Positions 19,036 to 29,945 of a stretch of DNA of 64,000 nt are shown here, in pieces. Origin of the DNA: Micrasema longulum. Lineage: Eukaryota; Arthropoda; Insecta; Trichoptera; Brachycentridae. The DNA lies in the NCBI GenBank assembly GCA_022494885.1, contig JAGVSM010002401.1, forward strand, positions 1 through 64,000, read 5' to 3'. The first letter of the stretch is position 1. Every line of letters starts with the position of its first letter. A program made the translations under genes and the position numbers. Under the pieces are notes generated by a model. It saw only the letters and a program-made list of their open reading frames with translations. It searched no databases and was not told the origin of the DNA.

Positions 19036-20036
19036 ATTTCTATCGCATTGCTTTTTTGATAAATTGTTTCTTATGGGACAGCAACAAACTTATAAAAACG
19101 CCCAGTTTTATCTGTCACCTTTGGACGTACGGAATACAAATACGATAAATAATTTTTAAAAATGGAAAGTACTGAGACGGTAAATTTAATTCTGATACTT
19201 TTTCTTTAAAAACAAAATCGGTTCAGTTTTCGGATGCGGAAAACAAGACAACGAAACGTCGATTTTGTAGATTTTAGTCAATCAGTCAGGCGTGCAGTTG
19301 CCTTTTTTGGACAGTAACGGGGAGGCATTTGCGAGAGAGCAAGAGAAAAATGATGTTCAAATATCTATTCATAACAATTGTCGGGCGCCGCATGTCCTCT
19401 TAAATCCTTATTTCGCTAATAGACCTGCGTGTCTGCAGTGTAGTCTAGTGTTGGTGTGGAACTCCGTACTTGGACCGAATCTCACGCATTGCCCGTATGA
19501 CCCTTGCGCGCGCATCCGTACGGAGCATGCGCACCTTATCTTCCGCCATCTTGTGGCAGCTAGACGCAAATGAACTGACGTGTTGAGCGGGTGCGAAATG
19601 TTAATGAATGAACGATGCACATGCTCATGCAACAATAATATCTGTACCTAACACGGATTGTTGTGACAGCTAAACACGCCAGCTTCCTATTAATAGGATA
19701 TGAGATGCCAGTCAATTTTGAATGGGTATTTTTATATTTTTTTATGTGACTCTCTCGCGAATGCCTCCCCGATGCTGTGCAAAAAAACAACAGCTCGTTG
19801 GACCAATTTTGTCCTCCTAAAATCGTCAGAATCGACATTTGGCTGATTTGTTTTCCGGACCTCAAAACTGAACCGATCAGAATGAAATTTTACCTATGCC
19901 GTTTTTTAAAATTATTTATTATGATTAAAATGCTGTACGTCTAAAGACATCAGATAAAACTGAGTATTTTTTGGGTTTCCGGATGATCCAAGCTCCCATA
20001 AGGAACAATTTATCAAAAGAGCAAAACGATAGAGAT
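19036..20036. mobile_element. Foldback element with about 300-bp imperfect inverted arms
   Basis: The left arm (19036-19345) and the reverse complement of the right arm (20036-19745) align throughout. Shared blocks, in order, are CTATCG, TTTTGATAAATTGTT then CTTATGGGA, CAGTTTTATCTG, GACGTAC, AATAATTTT, CGGTTCAGTTTT, GGAAAACAA, GTCGATT, GATTTTAG and CGGGGAGGCATT then CGAGAGAG. The loop of about 400 bp (19346-19744) is CpG-rich, with GCGCGCGCATCCGTACGG and CTTCCGCCATCTTGTGG. It has no transposase-like ORF; its open frames span the arm/loop border and have no motif. No convincing target duplication is seen. Foldback/MITE-like DNA transposons have this architecture, but the superfamily is unknown. 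Confidence 0.8.
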
Positions 20037-20464
20037 ATAGTAAATGTCTCCGACCAAGAAGTTTCTAGACTTAGTGGGTAAAAAAAATAGGTTACCTAGA
20101 TAGGATACCTACTCCACAGATATGGCAATCAGTATGAGGACAAAGCTAATATATTTAGTTCTGGACTTGATAGTTATAAAACGAGTCTAATTTCTTTTTT
20201 TCTCTCTCAATATTATTCTTAAACTTTTCTTTATATTTAAAAATGTTTTACTTTTTTTTGTTTTTTCATATTTATGTATTTATTTCGTTCATATTTTTGG
20301 TTGCTTATGTGTACTTACCTACTTGTTACTATTGTTATAGTTATGCAATTTTATTATTTTTTCCATATTTATGTTCAATTCATGTTAAAGGCAATTTCTT
20401 CCGTTTATGTAAAAATAAATTAATAAATACCTTACGAAAAAAATCACAGCACCAGCAATATAGA

Positions 20465-20640
20465 AAACATTGTGAGATGGAGTAGGCAGATAAGTCGATT
20501 TTTGAGAGACCACGTTATCATGGATCCAGCGAGGATTCCTAAGATTGTGATGAATGAGACACCAGAGGGATGTCCTGTCTAAACAGATTGGAAGATCTAT
20601 AGAAAGCAGAAGTTACTAAATATAAGAGTAAACGCTGTTC
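20465..20640 (+). mobile_element. RTE-like LINE C-terminal fragment
   Basis: The plus-strand frame at about 20495-20575 reads FLRDHVI then MDPARIPKIVMNETPEG and stops. This matches the GHV.RMDPARIP+..+NETPEG+RP block that follows the RT domain in endonuclease/RT LINEs. It lies on the strand opposite to the related blocks at 12481-13015. It is short and broken. Confidence 0.6.
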
Positions 20641-20954
20641 TGCAGTACTAAAAGTAATAAGAAAAAAAGTTTAATTGAGTGATCAAAATACCTTAACGCT
20701 GCGGACTCTGGAGAAATTTCATTCAAAATGTTGATTTGAAAATTCCATTGATATTTCGTTTTAGCTCACAGCATGATTTTATTATTCACGAATGAAACTA
20801 ACGATATTGTTTAAATATACTAAATGATCATTATTGATCACATCATATCAATTGTTATTCAAACATACCGGGCATTGCGTCAACAAAGAATAACGAAGAT
20901 CTCATACTTTTGGAATGTGAGCAAATCTTTAACACCTGCTTTGTTTTATAGCAA

Positions 20955-21070
20955 TATATATTATTACAGAGATGGAGAACATCTCAAATATGGGTATATG
21001 TCATTAGCTGGTTTAGGTAACCACTTTTTACATTATGTAACATTAACCATTTTTGTACGTCTCGAATCCG
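20955..21070 (+). mobile_element. MITE-B fragment
   Basis: Contains TTACAGAGATGGAGAACATC, TCATTAGCTGGTTTAGGTAA and CATTATGTAACATTAACCAT in MITE-B order, with a deletion of the middle CATTTACATGG part. Termini are missing. Confidence 0.6.
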
Positions 21071-22059
21071 GTCGACATTGAAATGTCTACTAACATTATA
21101 ATATAGTAAACCATGTAGATAACTGCACAAGACAGCAAAAAAATTATATACTCCAGGTTATGCAGTGAATCCAACACAAATTATATTTGTAATTTCTCCT
21201 TTATGCTTAGTGTTATTTTTCTTTTGTGTTCCTTTATCATATTGATGTTTTTTGTTAATATTTCTTGATAAAACTCCATAGTTAATGATTATGATAAAAT
21301 TTAAATAAACTTATCAATGAAACTTCATGATTTAGTTTAAGAAAAACCAACAGATGAAATAATTTAAGGAATACGGATGTTCTTACATAAAAGTTCATTT
21401 TATACATCGTATAAAGTAATACGTGTATTTTCACCTGTATTTTAAAATACCTGTTACCTTTTTAAAGAGTTTTCTATCCTTTTTAAAATACCTGTTAACC
21501 TAGACCTTAAAAACTACTATCACGCAATTCCATTATAGGAGTGTCACACGTGTTTATCCTTATATGCGTTTCTCGCTTCTTCTACATTCATACATCATGT
21601 ATGTGCCCTTTGATTGTGTCTGCTTTTATATAACAACACTAAAACTTGAGACTTAGGTTTATCTGATCATGCATGGTTGTCTTCGTCCTATTTTACCATG
21701 AATTATCCATGTGAAAACGTATCTATTTTATCATTTATTGGTCATCCATTCGTTTCACATTACCAAATTATGTATCTCTGTATAAATAAGTTTTCTTAAA
21801 GGTTATTTTGTCGTTTTATATTAATGTACTATAACTACAGATTAAAAAAATAAATAAAAAGGGAATGGCTCACGCTCAGACGTTAAAATCTTTGTAGGCA
21901 TTTTTTTTAAATTGCGGTCTCTCCTAATTGGTTTATAAGATTTTTTTTGAAATGTGTATTTTCTTTTTTTGATAATATTATATTCTAGAAAATTTCTAAT
22001 GTACGTGGATTTTAGAAACATAAGAAATCAAAAAACAATCTATGTAACCCTTTATTAAT
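21071..22059. other. AT-rich stretch, nothing firm
   Basis: A short local repeat of TTTTAAAATACCTGTTA occurs twice at about 21441 and 21481. Otherwise there is no family or ORF of note. A MITE-B-like AAGGAATACGGATGTTC lies at 21367 (minus orientation). Confidence 0.35.
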
Positions 22060-22410
22060 CTTATCAATTATACCTGTCTCAGATGTGTTCCATCGTCTGA
22101 TTTTATCATTCATAACAGACGTAAAAGAGATCGTATTTTAACTATGTTAGCCATATTTTATCTTTTTTATGCCCATTCCGTATTTCGCATTCATATGTTA
22201 GTGTCGGGACTAAAACTCTATGATGCACTGCCAATCTAGCTTTGCTTCACATGAATATTTTAACAAGCGGATTATTGGTCTAGTACGCCATTCATTTTGT
22301 TGCCCGCATTTAATCTCCTTCCACTTCCGTCAATCTCAGTCACTTCTCGTTTCAAATACCTCACTTTTGACTTTCTTTCATTCGTTATCAACTCGTTTTC
22401 CGTACGTACA
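22060..22410 (-). mobile_element. RTE-like LINE fragment, heavily mutated
   Basis: Minus-strand frames give GRRLNAGNKMNGVL, then with a frame change VLVPTLTYECEI and NGHKKDKI. The NAGN+VNGAL...VLVPTL.YG.E.W...K+ succession is a familiar stretch between the palm and C-terminus of insect endonuclease/RT LINEs. At least three stops or frameshifts are present. Confidence 0.6.
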
Positions 22411-24330
22411 CATCACACATTCTAGATACTTTGAAAATGGCCCAAGTAAAAATATGGATCAAAAATAATAAATTTTGTTAGTCCCCTTTTGGTGGATGTA
22501 GAAAACCATTCCGAAGTGCAAAGCGGATAGCAGGTGAAGTGTTTACTTAAATCAACCCAACTGTTACCCGAGTGTGCTACGCAGTATCCGCACCCACATA
22601 CAGTGCGGTTAGTACTCTGGCCATTTATTTGCTTTGGTTAAACATCGAATCAAAGATCATCAAAATGTAAGGAGAAATCATTTAACCGAAAGAAAATTAA
22701 AATAAAGCCTGCTGATAACACTGATTGACAAAATTAAACTTTTTGAATGTAACAAGAACTAAAAAAAGCGATTTTTTCCGGCTAATTATCAATCTGCTTT
22801 CCAATTACAACGTATTGAATAACGTAATTTATTTATGAAATAATTTTTTATTAGATTTTTCCAGTATTTAATAACTGACTTGTTTCTTTTTAGGTACTAA
22901 TAGTAGTTCTTAAGCTTTTTTATCCTATTTTCTCCTTTAGAGCAATTCAGTATGGCTGATATCTTGGTGAAATATCTCAAAACATAGTTAACAGCAAATA
23001 CGTGAGGTTCTTACCTTATTTTGATCTCCAACTTCACACCCAAAGTAAAGTTCTTTTTTTTCAAATTGACTTTTTCAATTTTGTTTTCCAATGTAATTGG
23101 ATTGTAGTGTAATTACTGCCCTTACAAAGAAACGGATACGTCTCAAAACTAGTAGACATAGAAAAGTCGGTAAGTAGTTATATTCCAACAATAAATTTTA
23201 ACCACTATGTATGAGTCGGAGTTGATGCTCCTCATGTTCATTTTTTCACACCCTCAAACTATGAGATATCGGTCTTATATTTTTGGTATGCTATATATTT
23301 ATGTTGGTATGTCAAACTTGGTGGATGTATTGCAAGTATTTGTTTTGTTTCTGTAATAATAATGTTTATCATATTTGACTCACGAATAGCATCCACAAAC
23401 TAACGTGTCAGGATCATTTCTACTAATAAATAGTGTTTCTGTATGGTGAAAATGGAAACTGATCAAAGATAACAAATTCACCACTGGCTTGCTAAATGAA
23501 AAACGAATATAATGACAACGAATCTGAATATGTACGTTTGATAACCCATTCAAATTCAATGATAAGATCTTAGAAATGTGCCAATAATAGTGATTTTTAT
23601 GTGAATAAAAAGCCTTAAGGTTATTCTAAACGAAAATATGAAACTAATTATTCATAGATGGCGCTTTTATCATTTTTTTATTGAATAATGCAATTTTTAC
23701 GTTTATTTTCCATGGGAATTTTACAACAATTGTTTTGCGGAAACTTTATATTATATTGATTGTTACAAATACCATAACAGTATAATTTAGGTCCTTTTCA
23801 CAAAATGGTGTACAAAACTAAAAATAACTTCTCTTATTTTTTGTTTTGTAAATAAACGTAAAAATGACATTTTTCAATCAAAAATTATAAAAACGTCATC
23901 TATAAATCATTGTTTTCATATTTTTGTTTAGAATCACCTTAATAGATGATGTCAGTTGTTTGGGTTTTTATATTAATGTATATGTATATGTAGGTATATT
24001 GATTACGGTTTTTCAGTTTGATAACCATTTTTAATTTAGAATGAGCTGAACCTGGTAATGCTTTGCTATTGCTAAATTTGAGTACATATTTGTAAATATA
24101 TATTGAATGAACACCACCAAAAAGGACGGAAATTAGAAAAATTGGTAAAAAAACGCACGTAAATCTGTCAAGCCCTCTCGGAGATCCCATTTATTTATTT
24201 TTATTGGATTTTTGGTAATACTAAAATAATATTGCCTGACATATATTTTTTTTAAAAATCGCATTCATGAATAAAGTGCACCCTTGTTGGTGACAAGATC
24301 AGAGTTTTAAATTTGCTAAAAGAATTCTAT
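22411..24330. other. AT-rich unique stretch
   Basis: Nearly 2 kb without a recognised family or coding motif. The part 22490-22640 is slightly GC-richer. The minus frame 23939-24190 includes a microsatellite-coded IYIYIYI run and is not a gene. Confidence 0.35.
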
Positions 24331-24672
24331 ATTTAAAAATGAATTATTTTATGTTTTGAAATTCAACCATCAACAAGTTTCTAGGTACCTACTTAAATTC
24401 AAAATTTGAATGTTAATAATTTTTAGTTTTGGAATTAAATCATTAACAAATACCTAGGTACCTACTTATCAATAAAAGTTCTTTTTTTTCAATCCGGACA
24501 GTTTTTGCACGCTTTTTAGATACAATTAGACATTTTTCAAATGTTGTCAATTGTCAAATGTCACTTAGTATATAGTGTATCGAAAATTCGAATTATTCAA
24601 GATTTGTGTTTGCTGAACCAGATTATAACAGACAAGCCAACGTTCAGGCAGAACGTCTGTCGGGTCCGCTAG
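24331..24672 (+). mobile_element. Helitron-like element, 3' end
   Basis: The 3' end shows the Helitron signature: a hairpin ACGTTC-AGGCA-GAACGT (24640-24656), a 12-nt spacer, then the terminus CTAG followed by T (24669-24673). CTGTCGGGTCCGCTAG is an end I remember for insect Helitrons. Upstream, TTGTCAATTGTCAAATGTCA and GTTTTTGCACGCTTTTTAGA fit the 3' body of such elements. An internal repeat of about 84 bp carrying CTAGGTACCTACTTA twice lies at 24350-24475. The 5' TC end could not be placed and no Rep/helicase coding is present, so this is a non-autonomous or truncated copy. Confidence 0.6.
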
Positions 24673-25449
24673 TATTATATGTGTTTACCTATATTTAAGT
24701 TTACAGAAATATTTTATAGGGTATTCATTACATTTTGATGTTCTGTGGAGTAAATAGAATAATGCGGTATGCGCAGTCTATAAATAATAAAATTTCAATT
24801 TTCTAAAGCGATTTCTTAATTTGAAGTGTTTAATAGTCGTACGTGTAAATACGAACGCGTCAAAAGCTTTTAAGGTCAGTTTGCTCAGAGCACATGTGAG
24901 ATGTATGTAATGTGCACAGAAGCTCCGCTAAATGTACCTGAATTCAAAGAAGGATAATATTCACTAGAGATGCGAATAATCCATTGCGTCAATTAAATAA
25001 TTCGATTCAGCAAAGTGTCAGTAATTTGAAGACTTAAGAAAAAATATAATAACCCTACCATGGGGAAGTTCAAACGACAGAAAATTATCGTCATGGTTTA
25101 TTTTTAATTATCAGACGTTAACGCGTGACGCATTTTTGTTGTTTACATCTAAATTAAACTAGAAATATACATTTGTTTTATAAGGTCTCGTGATGATTTG
25201 CCTAAGGCAAAAGTGTTCTAAGTTCAGTTCCAAATAATTCGTTTAAAAAAAAACATTATAATACATTAAAATTTGAAAATGATTTTTGATACTAAAAAGA
25301 TTTGATGGAAGATATTTGGGCGAAAAATGCAAAGTAATTTCAACTTGGATTAGAACTTTTTTTAAAAAGCAGAATTCAACATAATTAGCATTTACAAGGC
25401 TAACCTTTCAATAACTGGGAGCTTTTTATCGTAATATTATATATATAAA
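24673..25449. other. AT-rich stretch, nothing recognised
   Basis: No family or ORF is recognised. Confidence 0.35.
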
Positions 25450-25522
25450 GAAATACGGATGTTCAAATAAAATTACACTGATGAATGTCACACGGTGTGC
25501 AGAGTGACCACTTAAACCAATA
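25450..25522 (-). mobile_element. MITE-B fragment
   Basis: The plus strand reads GAAATACGGATGTTCAAATA, GATGAATGTCACACGGTGTG and GTGACCACTTAAACCA, the reverse complement of the central MITE-B part. Confidence 0.6.
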
Positions 25523-25964
25523 TTCATACCTATTATACCCAATAAAAAAACGTGTTTAAATACCTTAAACCGATTTTAAAATATTATGAGGGGAATTTTC
25601 ATTACCGATTTAGAAAAAAAAAAGAAATTATAAAATTTTACTGGTTCTGAAACGAAATTATTTTATTGTAATTATAAGTGAATTATTCCAGAAACCATTT
25701 CTCTAATTATTCGACATTTTTATGAATCAGTTTTCGCATCGCTAACGTCAGTTATATCGGTTATGTTAGCATTGCAAATGACAGGGCATTCGCGCTCACC
25801 CGCCAACAGCAGACGCAAACAGAGGCTTTTAGCTGCTGGATCAGCTCATTGCATTGTTAGTATTGTCTTTCTACTTTGTAAAGCGTTCAACTGAATAGAA
25901 TCTACGCACATCCGGAGAAACGTTAATTACCCATCTTATTTTATTATTATTCTGTACGATAAGG

Positions 25965-26400
25965 TCAGTCCTATATAATCTCCTGGCGTCACTGCAATAA
26001 ATTAATGTTGATCTATTGTGACGGGTCCCCGTAAATTAGTTCTCTCCTTCCAAGCCTAGGTCTTAAAAGAGATGAGCTTCTGAATGGAGGGTGATTAGTC
26101 TAATATTGCTAAATCTTCCACTCGAAGCTCAGATACTTAAAATATAGAGCTATTAGGTAAGGGGCGAGTGCTCTAACATCATCAGGTTTAAATATCGATC
26201 CCCCGAGGATGCGACTTATTTTGTGAAATATTAACATCAGATTTACAAACGTGTATAAGTGTTTTATTATCTGCACTGTAGAACCAATATGTAGAAGTTA
26301 TAGAAATGTTCATTCTAGCAAGGTGTTTATTCAATCTGCAGAGCGCTGTAAGGGCTCTATTAATATTATCCTTTCGAAAAAGTTTATTTTATATTTTTAA
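25965..26400 (-). mobile_element. LINE-C C-terminus and 3' UTR
   Basis: The minus strand reads RALTALCRLNKHLARMN, then a broken knuckle region (YWFYSADNKTLIHVC, both Cys of the first pair changed), then KRS-like and GGI/GGP remnants and the shared 3' UTR ending at about 25965. The TG[HL]C+LN+HL..M motif precedes the CCHC knuckle in I/R1-group LINEs, after RNase H. Retention of the His in the H-x-x-C pair contrasts with the other copies. Confidence 0.7.
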
Positions 26401-26424
26401 AAATAATAAACCTCCTACCAAGTT

Positions 26425-26691
26425 CCTATTTATTTTATTTATTTTTATTTAAACACTTTAAATACACATACACTTTAAATACATATGCATAAAGGCGGGC
26501 ATATTGCCTCAAGGCAATTTCTCCCTACCTACCCAAACCGTTCTCTCTCAAAGTTCTCTCTAAAAGTTCTCTCCTATTTATTTTATTTATTTTTATTTAA
26601 ACACTTTATATACACATACACTTTAAATACATATGCATAAAGGCGGGCATATTGCCTTAAGGCAATTTCTTCCTACCTACCCAAACCGTTC
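26425..26691 (-). repeat. Tandemly duplicated LINE 3' UTR, 148-bp period
   Basis: Two units start at 26425 and 26573 with CCTATTTATTTTATTTATTT and run through CACTTTAAATACATATGCAT, AAAGGCGGGCATATTGCC and TACCTACCCAAACCGTTC. They differ at only a few bases. The first unit has an additional TTCTCTCTCAAAG-type stretch. In LINE orientation (minus) each ends in an A-rich AAATAAAATAAATA tail, so the whole 3' terminal module including the tail is duplicated. Confidence 0.85.
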
Positions 26692-27115
26692 AATTTGAGA
26701 AAATCAGTGGTGTATGAACATATCGTTGGTTTTTTAATAATTTTCCCATAGAACAAAATATTGATACAAATACATATTTTTATAAGAAGTAAAAATTTAC
26801 TCAATATTTATACTATTCTATAAGAAGAGGTGAGAATAAAGACGGAAGGAAAAAAGGAGGAAAAGGAACAACTTGAATATTTAGGATGTGACATTTCATA
26901 CGTGATTTGAATGTAAATAAAGAAGGAGCGTCTCTGGCATTAGTGGGTAGATTATTCCATAATCGAGCATCTACTAGTGTAAAGAGGAGGCAAAAAAATT
27001 ATAGCAGTGAATGTTTCTATCGTAACAAGAACGAAAAGTTAGTTCATGCTGTAATAGAGGTTGGAAGAGCTCTCTCAGATAAACCTAAGATAAACTTTTA
27101 CCCTCATAGATAGAA
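26692..27115 (-). mobile_element. LINE ORF2 C-terminus with duplicated 3' UTR downstream
   Basis: The minus-strand frame at about 27000-26875 reads LFTLVDARLWNNLPTNARDA then PSLFTFKSRMKCHILNIQV. The R.WN.LP...R.A.S...FK..+...L pattern is the signature end of many jockey/CR1-group LINE proteins. Upstream codons are broken by stops. The plus-strand ORF across 26907-27113 is its antisense shadow. The 3' UTR continues into 26425-26691. Confidence 0.72.
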
Positions 27116-27884
27116 AAACACGTTTTAAATTCATATATTTTTACCTACGTACACACTCACACACACACCCTCACACATTCACATACAGACATGAATGCAA
27201 ACGTAGCACACATTAAAAAATGTAAACTATCTTCTTAAATATTATGATAGATAAACAGTCGATTTATTTCATTGGCTCTAGTTTTGTTTTTATATTTTAG
27301 CTGCGAAAATCCCAAATGAAATAAAATTTATTAAAAACTCGTGTTTTTTTTAATTTGGTACAAGTTGCCGTCAGATAATCAATACAATGTTTTTAAAATA
27401 AATAAAATAAAGACTTTGTTACTAGACTTGAATTTTTTTTACAAGCACTACCATATAGTTTCTTACTCGCGCTGTTAGATGTTCCCATCTACAGGTGTAG
27501 TTATAAATTAGTTTATTATGTTTGTACTCAACTTCTTGTATTTACGAATAGGAATTGTGGTTCTTTCTTGAATATATTGTGCCAAGTGAATCTAAGGCAA
27601 AAAACATACACAAAAATAAGCTTCACAATAAATAATAAATAAGACATTAGAATGATAAATAAAACCAAGTACTTCATAGATATTTTTAATCGAAGGTCAT
27701 TACGATAATACAGATGATATTTTTTTATAACTTTTAATTAGTTATTTTGATCAATGTTTTTTTTTTGATATCACTATAAAATTTTAAAATATTTGAATAT
27801 TTACTATCAAGATGTGAATTGAAACATTTTATTAATATTTACAGCATTAACTTTGTGGTCAAACATTTAACTAAATGTTATTAA
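27116..27884. other. AT-rich stretch with a CA-rich run
   Basis: 27148-27190 is an irregular CACAC-rich run. The rest is AT-rich and unrecognised. Confidence 0.35.
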
Positions 27885-27960
27885 ATATTTGTATATAACC
27901 ACTTACCAACTTTTCTATGTCTACCGGTTTCGAGACGTACCCGACTCTTCGTCAGGACAC
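27885..27960 (+). repeat. ACCGGTTT-type dispersed repeat, copy 1
   Basis: TAAATATTTGTATATAACCA, CTTTTCTATGTCTACCGGTT, TCGAGACGTA and CTTCGTCAGGACA align with 52112-52175. ACCGGTTT...CGTCAGG blocks are frequent in insect MITE-like repeats (from memory). No terminal structure is resolved. Confidence 0.5.
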
Positions 27961-28232
27961 CAATTAAACCAACATGCAAATCGAAATAGCGATTGGCGTA
28001 TCGCGGACTACGATTGTAGTGAGTTTGAGATTTCTGACGGGATGGACGAGATATTGGTTTTGAAGGTGGTTCTAAACAGCAATTTTTCATTCTTGCACTT
28101 TTATACAGATACTTTAAAATCAGAGTACCAATTCAGTGCTTTAAGCACCACTGAATGCGGATAGAGAAGTTATTATGTTCAGACTATTGAACGGAACAAG
28201 GTTTTACATTTTTGAAGCACTAACTTTGTTTC

Positions 28233-28613
28233 AAAGCAAACAAGCTTCTTCGTCAAGGTTTACGTAACTAATTAATAAATTCCTATTTTATTTTTATCAT
28301 GTTTACTTAATACTACACGTGGACCAATAAATTGAGTCTTTTTTTCCTTATGAGGCCGGTAATTTGATATCAATATTTTCGAAGCAAGACAGGAGAGGAC
28401 TAAAAGAAATATTGTTTATTTGGTTATAATTTTTTTTTTCTTATTATGAATCGATTTTTTAATTTCTAAGTTGTCTAATTTTAATATTTTATTTTCAACA
28501 TGAAGTACTTTTAATCCAGTGTCTTTATTGACGTGAACATGATTAAAATAAAATAGGAATTAATTTATTAGTTACGTAAACCTTGACGAAGAAGCTTGTT
28601 TGTTTTAAAACCG
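28233..28613. mobile_element. MITE with TIRs of about 75 bp
   Basis: The left arm (28233-28315) and the reverse complement of the right arm (28613-28532) share an unbroken 35-bp identity that includes CAAGCTTCTTCGTCAAGGTT and TACGTAACTAA. It is followed by TTCCTATTTTATTTT and ATCATGTT. The loop of about 215 bp is AT-rich with no coding. High arm identity suggests a relatively young insertion. No target duplication is obvious. Confidence 0.8.
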
Positions 28614-28757
28614 GTCAGTGGATTTTTTTTTTTAAATTAGTGGTAAAACAAAGGTTTTTATTTATTTATTATTGGAACAATATTTATTTTGAAAGATGAG
28701 TATTAATCATTTTCACGGAAAAACATAAAAAAATACATTGGTTGATGAAATTACTAA

Positions 28758-28931
28758 TTAAGTGACCATAAAATTTCTTTTAAGTCTTTCAAACACCTGC
28801 TTTGCTTGCCTAGCTCCCGAAACAACAGCCGTATTTACAGGTTCCATTTCTGAAGATTTCTGCAGTACCACTAATTTAAATTCTAACCTTCCAGAGGCGC
28901 AATTTCTATTATTGCGTTCGCAGCTACGGTA
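28758..28931 (-). pseudogene. Short protein-like open frame, 57 codons
   Basis: The minus frame reads YRSCERNNRNCASGRLEF, KLVVLQKSSEMEPVNTAVVS, then GARQAKQVFERLKRNF and stops at 28758-28760. It is less I/Y/F-biased than chance ORFs here and follows a TTTTATATTACCGTAG acceptor-like stretch. I do not recognise the family. It may be a terminal exon remnant or coincidence. Confidence 0.22.
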
Positions 28932-28989
28932 ATATAAAAAGGAAAAGATCCTTTACAAAAATGGCCATCTATCAAATGTTTTTACTAAT

Positions 28990-29271
28990 GTATCTTGATC
29001 GTTTGATACGCAAAGGCAAGATAATTAGTCTTAAGATTCAGACACTGTTCTGGTATCATGAAACATCACTGTGAAGATCACCTATTTAAATAAATATTAC
29101 AAATATAGTCGGAGATCTCTAGCATGCACGGTAAATGCTCTAACCAGTACACCACGAGGCAAACTTATTTTTTTTCAATTTCCTTTACAAGATTTTTCCT
29201 GTGAGTAGCCATCGAGTCAAAAACATTCGTCTAGTTCACACTCAGAGCTTTATTCTCTATTTGGGACACGG
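28990..29271 (-). mobile_element. Composite SINE: 5' module, tRNA-like head and SINE-A body
   Basis: In minus orientation: GACGAATGTTTTTGACTCGA then TGGCTACTCAC (module, 29230-29164), GCCTCGTGGTGTACTGGTTA (head with A box, 29162 on), GGAGATCTCCGAC (weak B box), ATATTTATTTAAATAGGTGA and the SINE-A body down to CAAGATAC. It stops before the usual tail. This is the most complete link between the module and the SINE-A body. Confidence 0.75.
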
Positions 29272-29861
29272 AAATAAAAACAATAGGATTGCCAAATATA
29301 TTTTTCAATTTAACTCAGAATATTAAATGCAGCGCGGCCATCATAAGGCGCCGATAAAAATATCATTGGGTGTTATATAATTATAATAATTTCTAAAGCA
29401 TTCTCTTTTTAGATGCCGGCCATCACTTTTGGATGGGTAGGAATTGGGTCCGTTTTATTACCCATAATTCTATTATTCCAAAGTCGTTACATATTGTATG
29501 GAATAATCTGATATTCACACAAGAGGTCGGGTCATTGCGCAGTTCACGATATCAGTGAAATATGTTCACGGAACAAAATCACATACATAACTTAATCAGC
29601 GTTATTTTATGTGCATCATTGTGGTATTATTATACTTATGGGAATTAGATTTAGGGTCGTGTTACGGAAACGATAATAGAATATTTCAATCGTCCTTTAT
29701 AACTACGAGTAAGTACCTATGTATTGTATAATTATATTCGCTAACCTTTATAATCGTGGATAACTCTTTATGGTTTTCTCTTTCAAATTCATTATATATT
29801 TAAAAATGTAATTAAATTGATTGAAACCGAGAGAAATAACATTTCTAAGAAGACAATATGA
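29272..29861. other. AT-rich stretch, nothing recognised
   Basis: No family or ORF is recognised. Confidence 0.35.
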
Positions 29862-29945
29862 GAGTCTGGGCATTTACAAGACAATATGAGAGTCCGTCAT
29901 TGGCTGGTTTAAGTGGCCACTTTACACACGGTGTAACATTATATT
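29862..29945 (+). mobile_element. MITE-B fragment with local duplication
   Basis: ACAATATGAGAGTC occurs twice (29853 and 29880), the second time directly followed by CGTCATTGGCTGGTTTAAGT and CACTTTACACACGGTGTAAC. The duplication replaces the normal ACATGGCTTATGACC part. Confidence 0.6.

Noticed and set aside
19292..19865. ORFs on both strands in the foldback element
   Set aside because: They cross the arm/loop boundaries, have no motif, and are better explained by the GC-rich loop lacking stops.
26907..27113. Plus-strand ORF of 68 codons
   Set aside because: The complementary strand encodes a recognisable LINE ending (ARLWNNLP...FKSRM), so the plus frame is a shadow.
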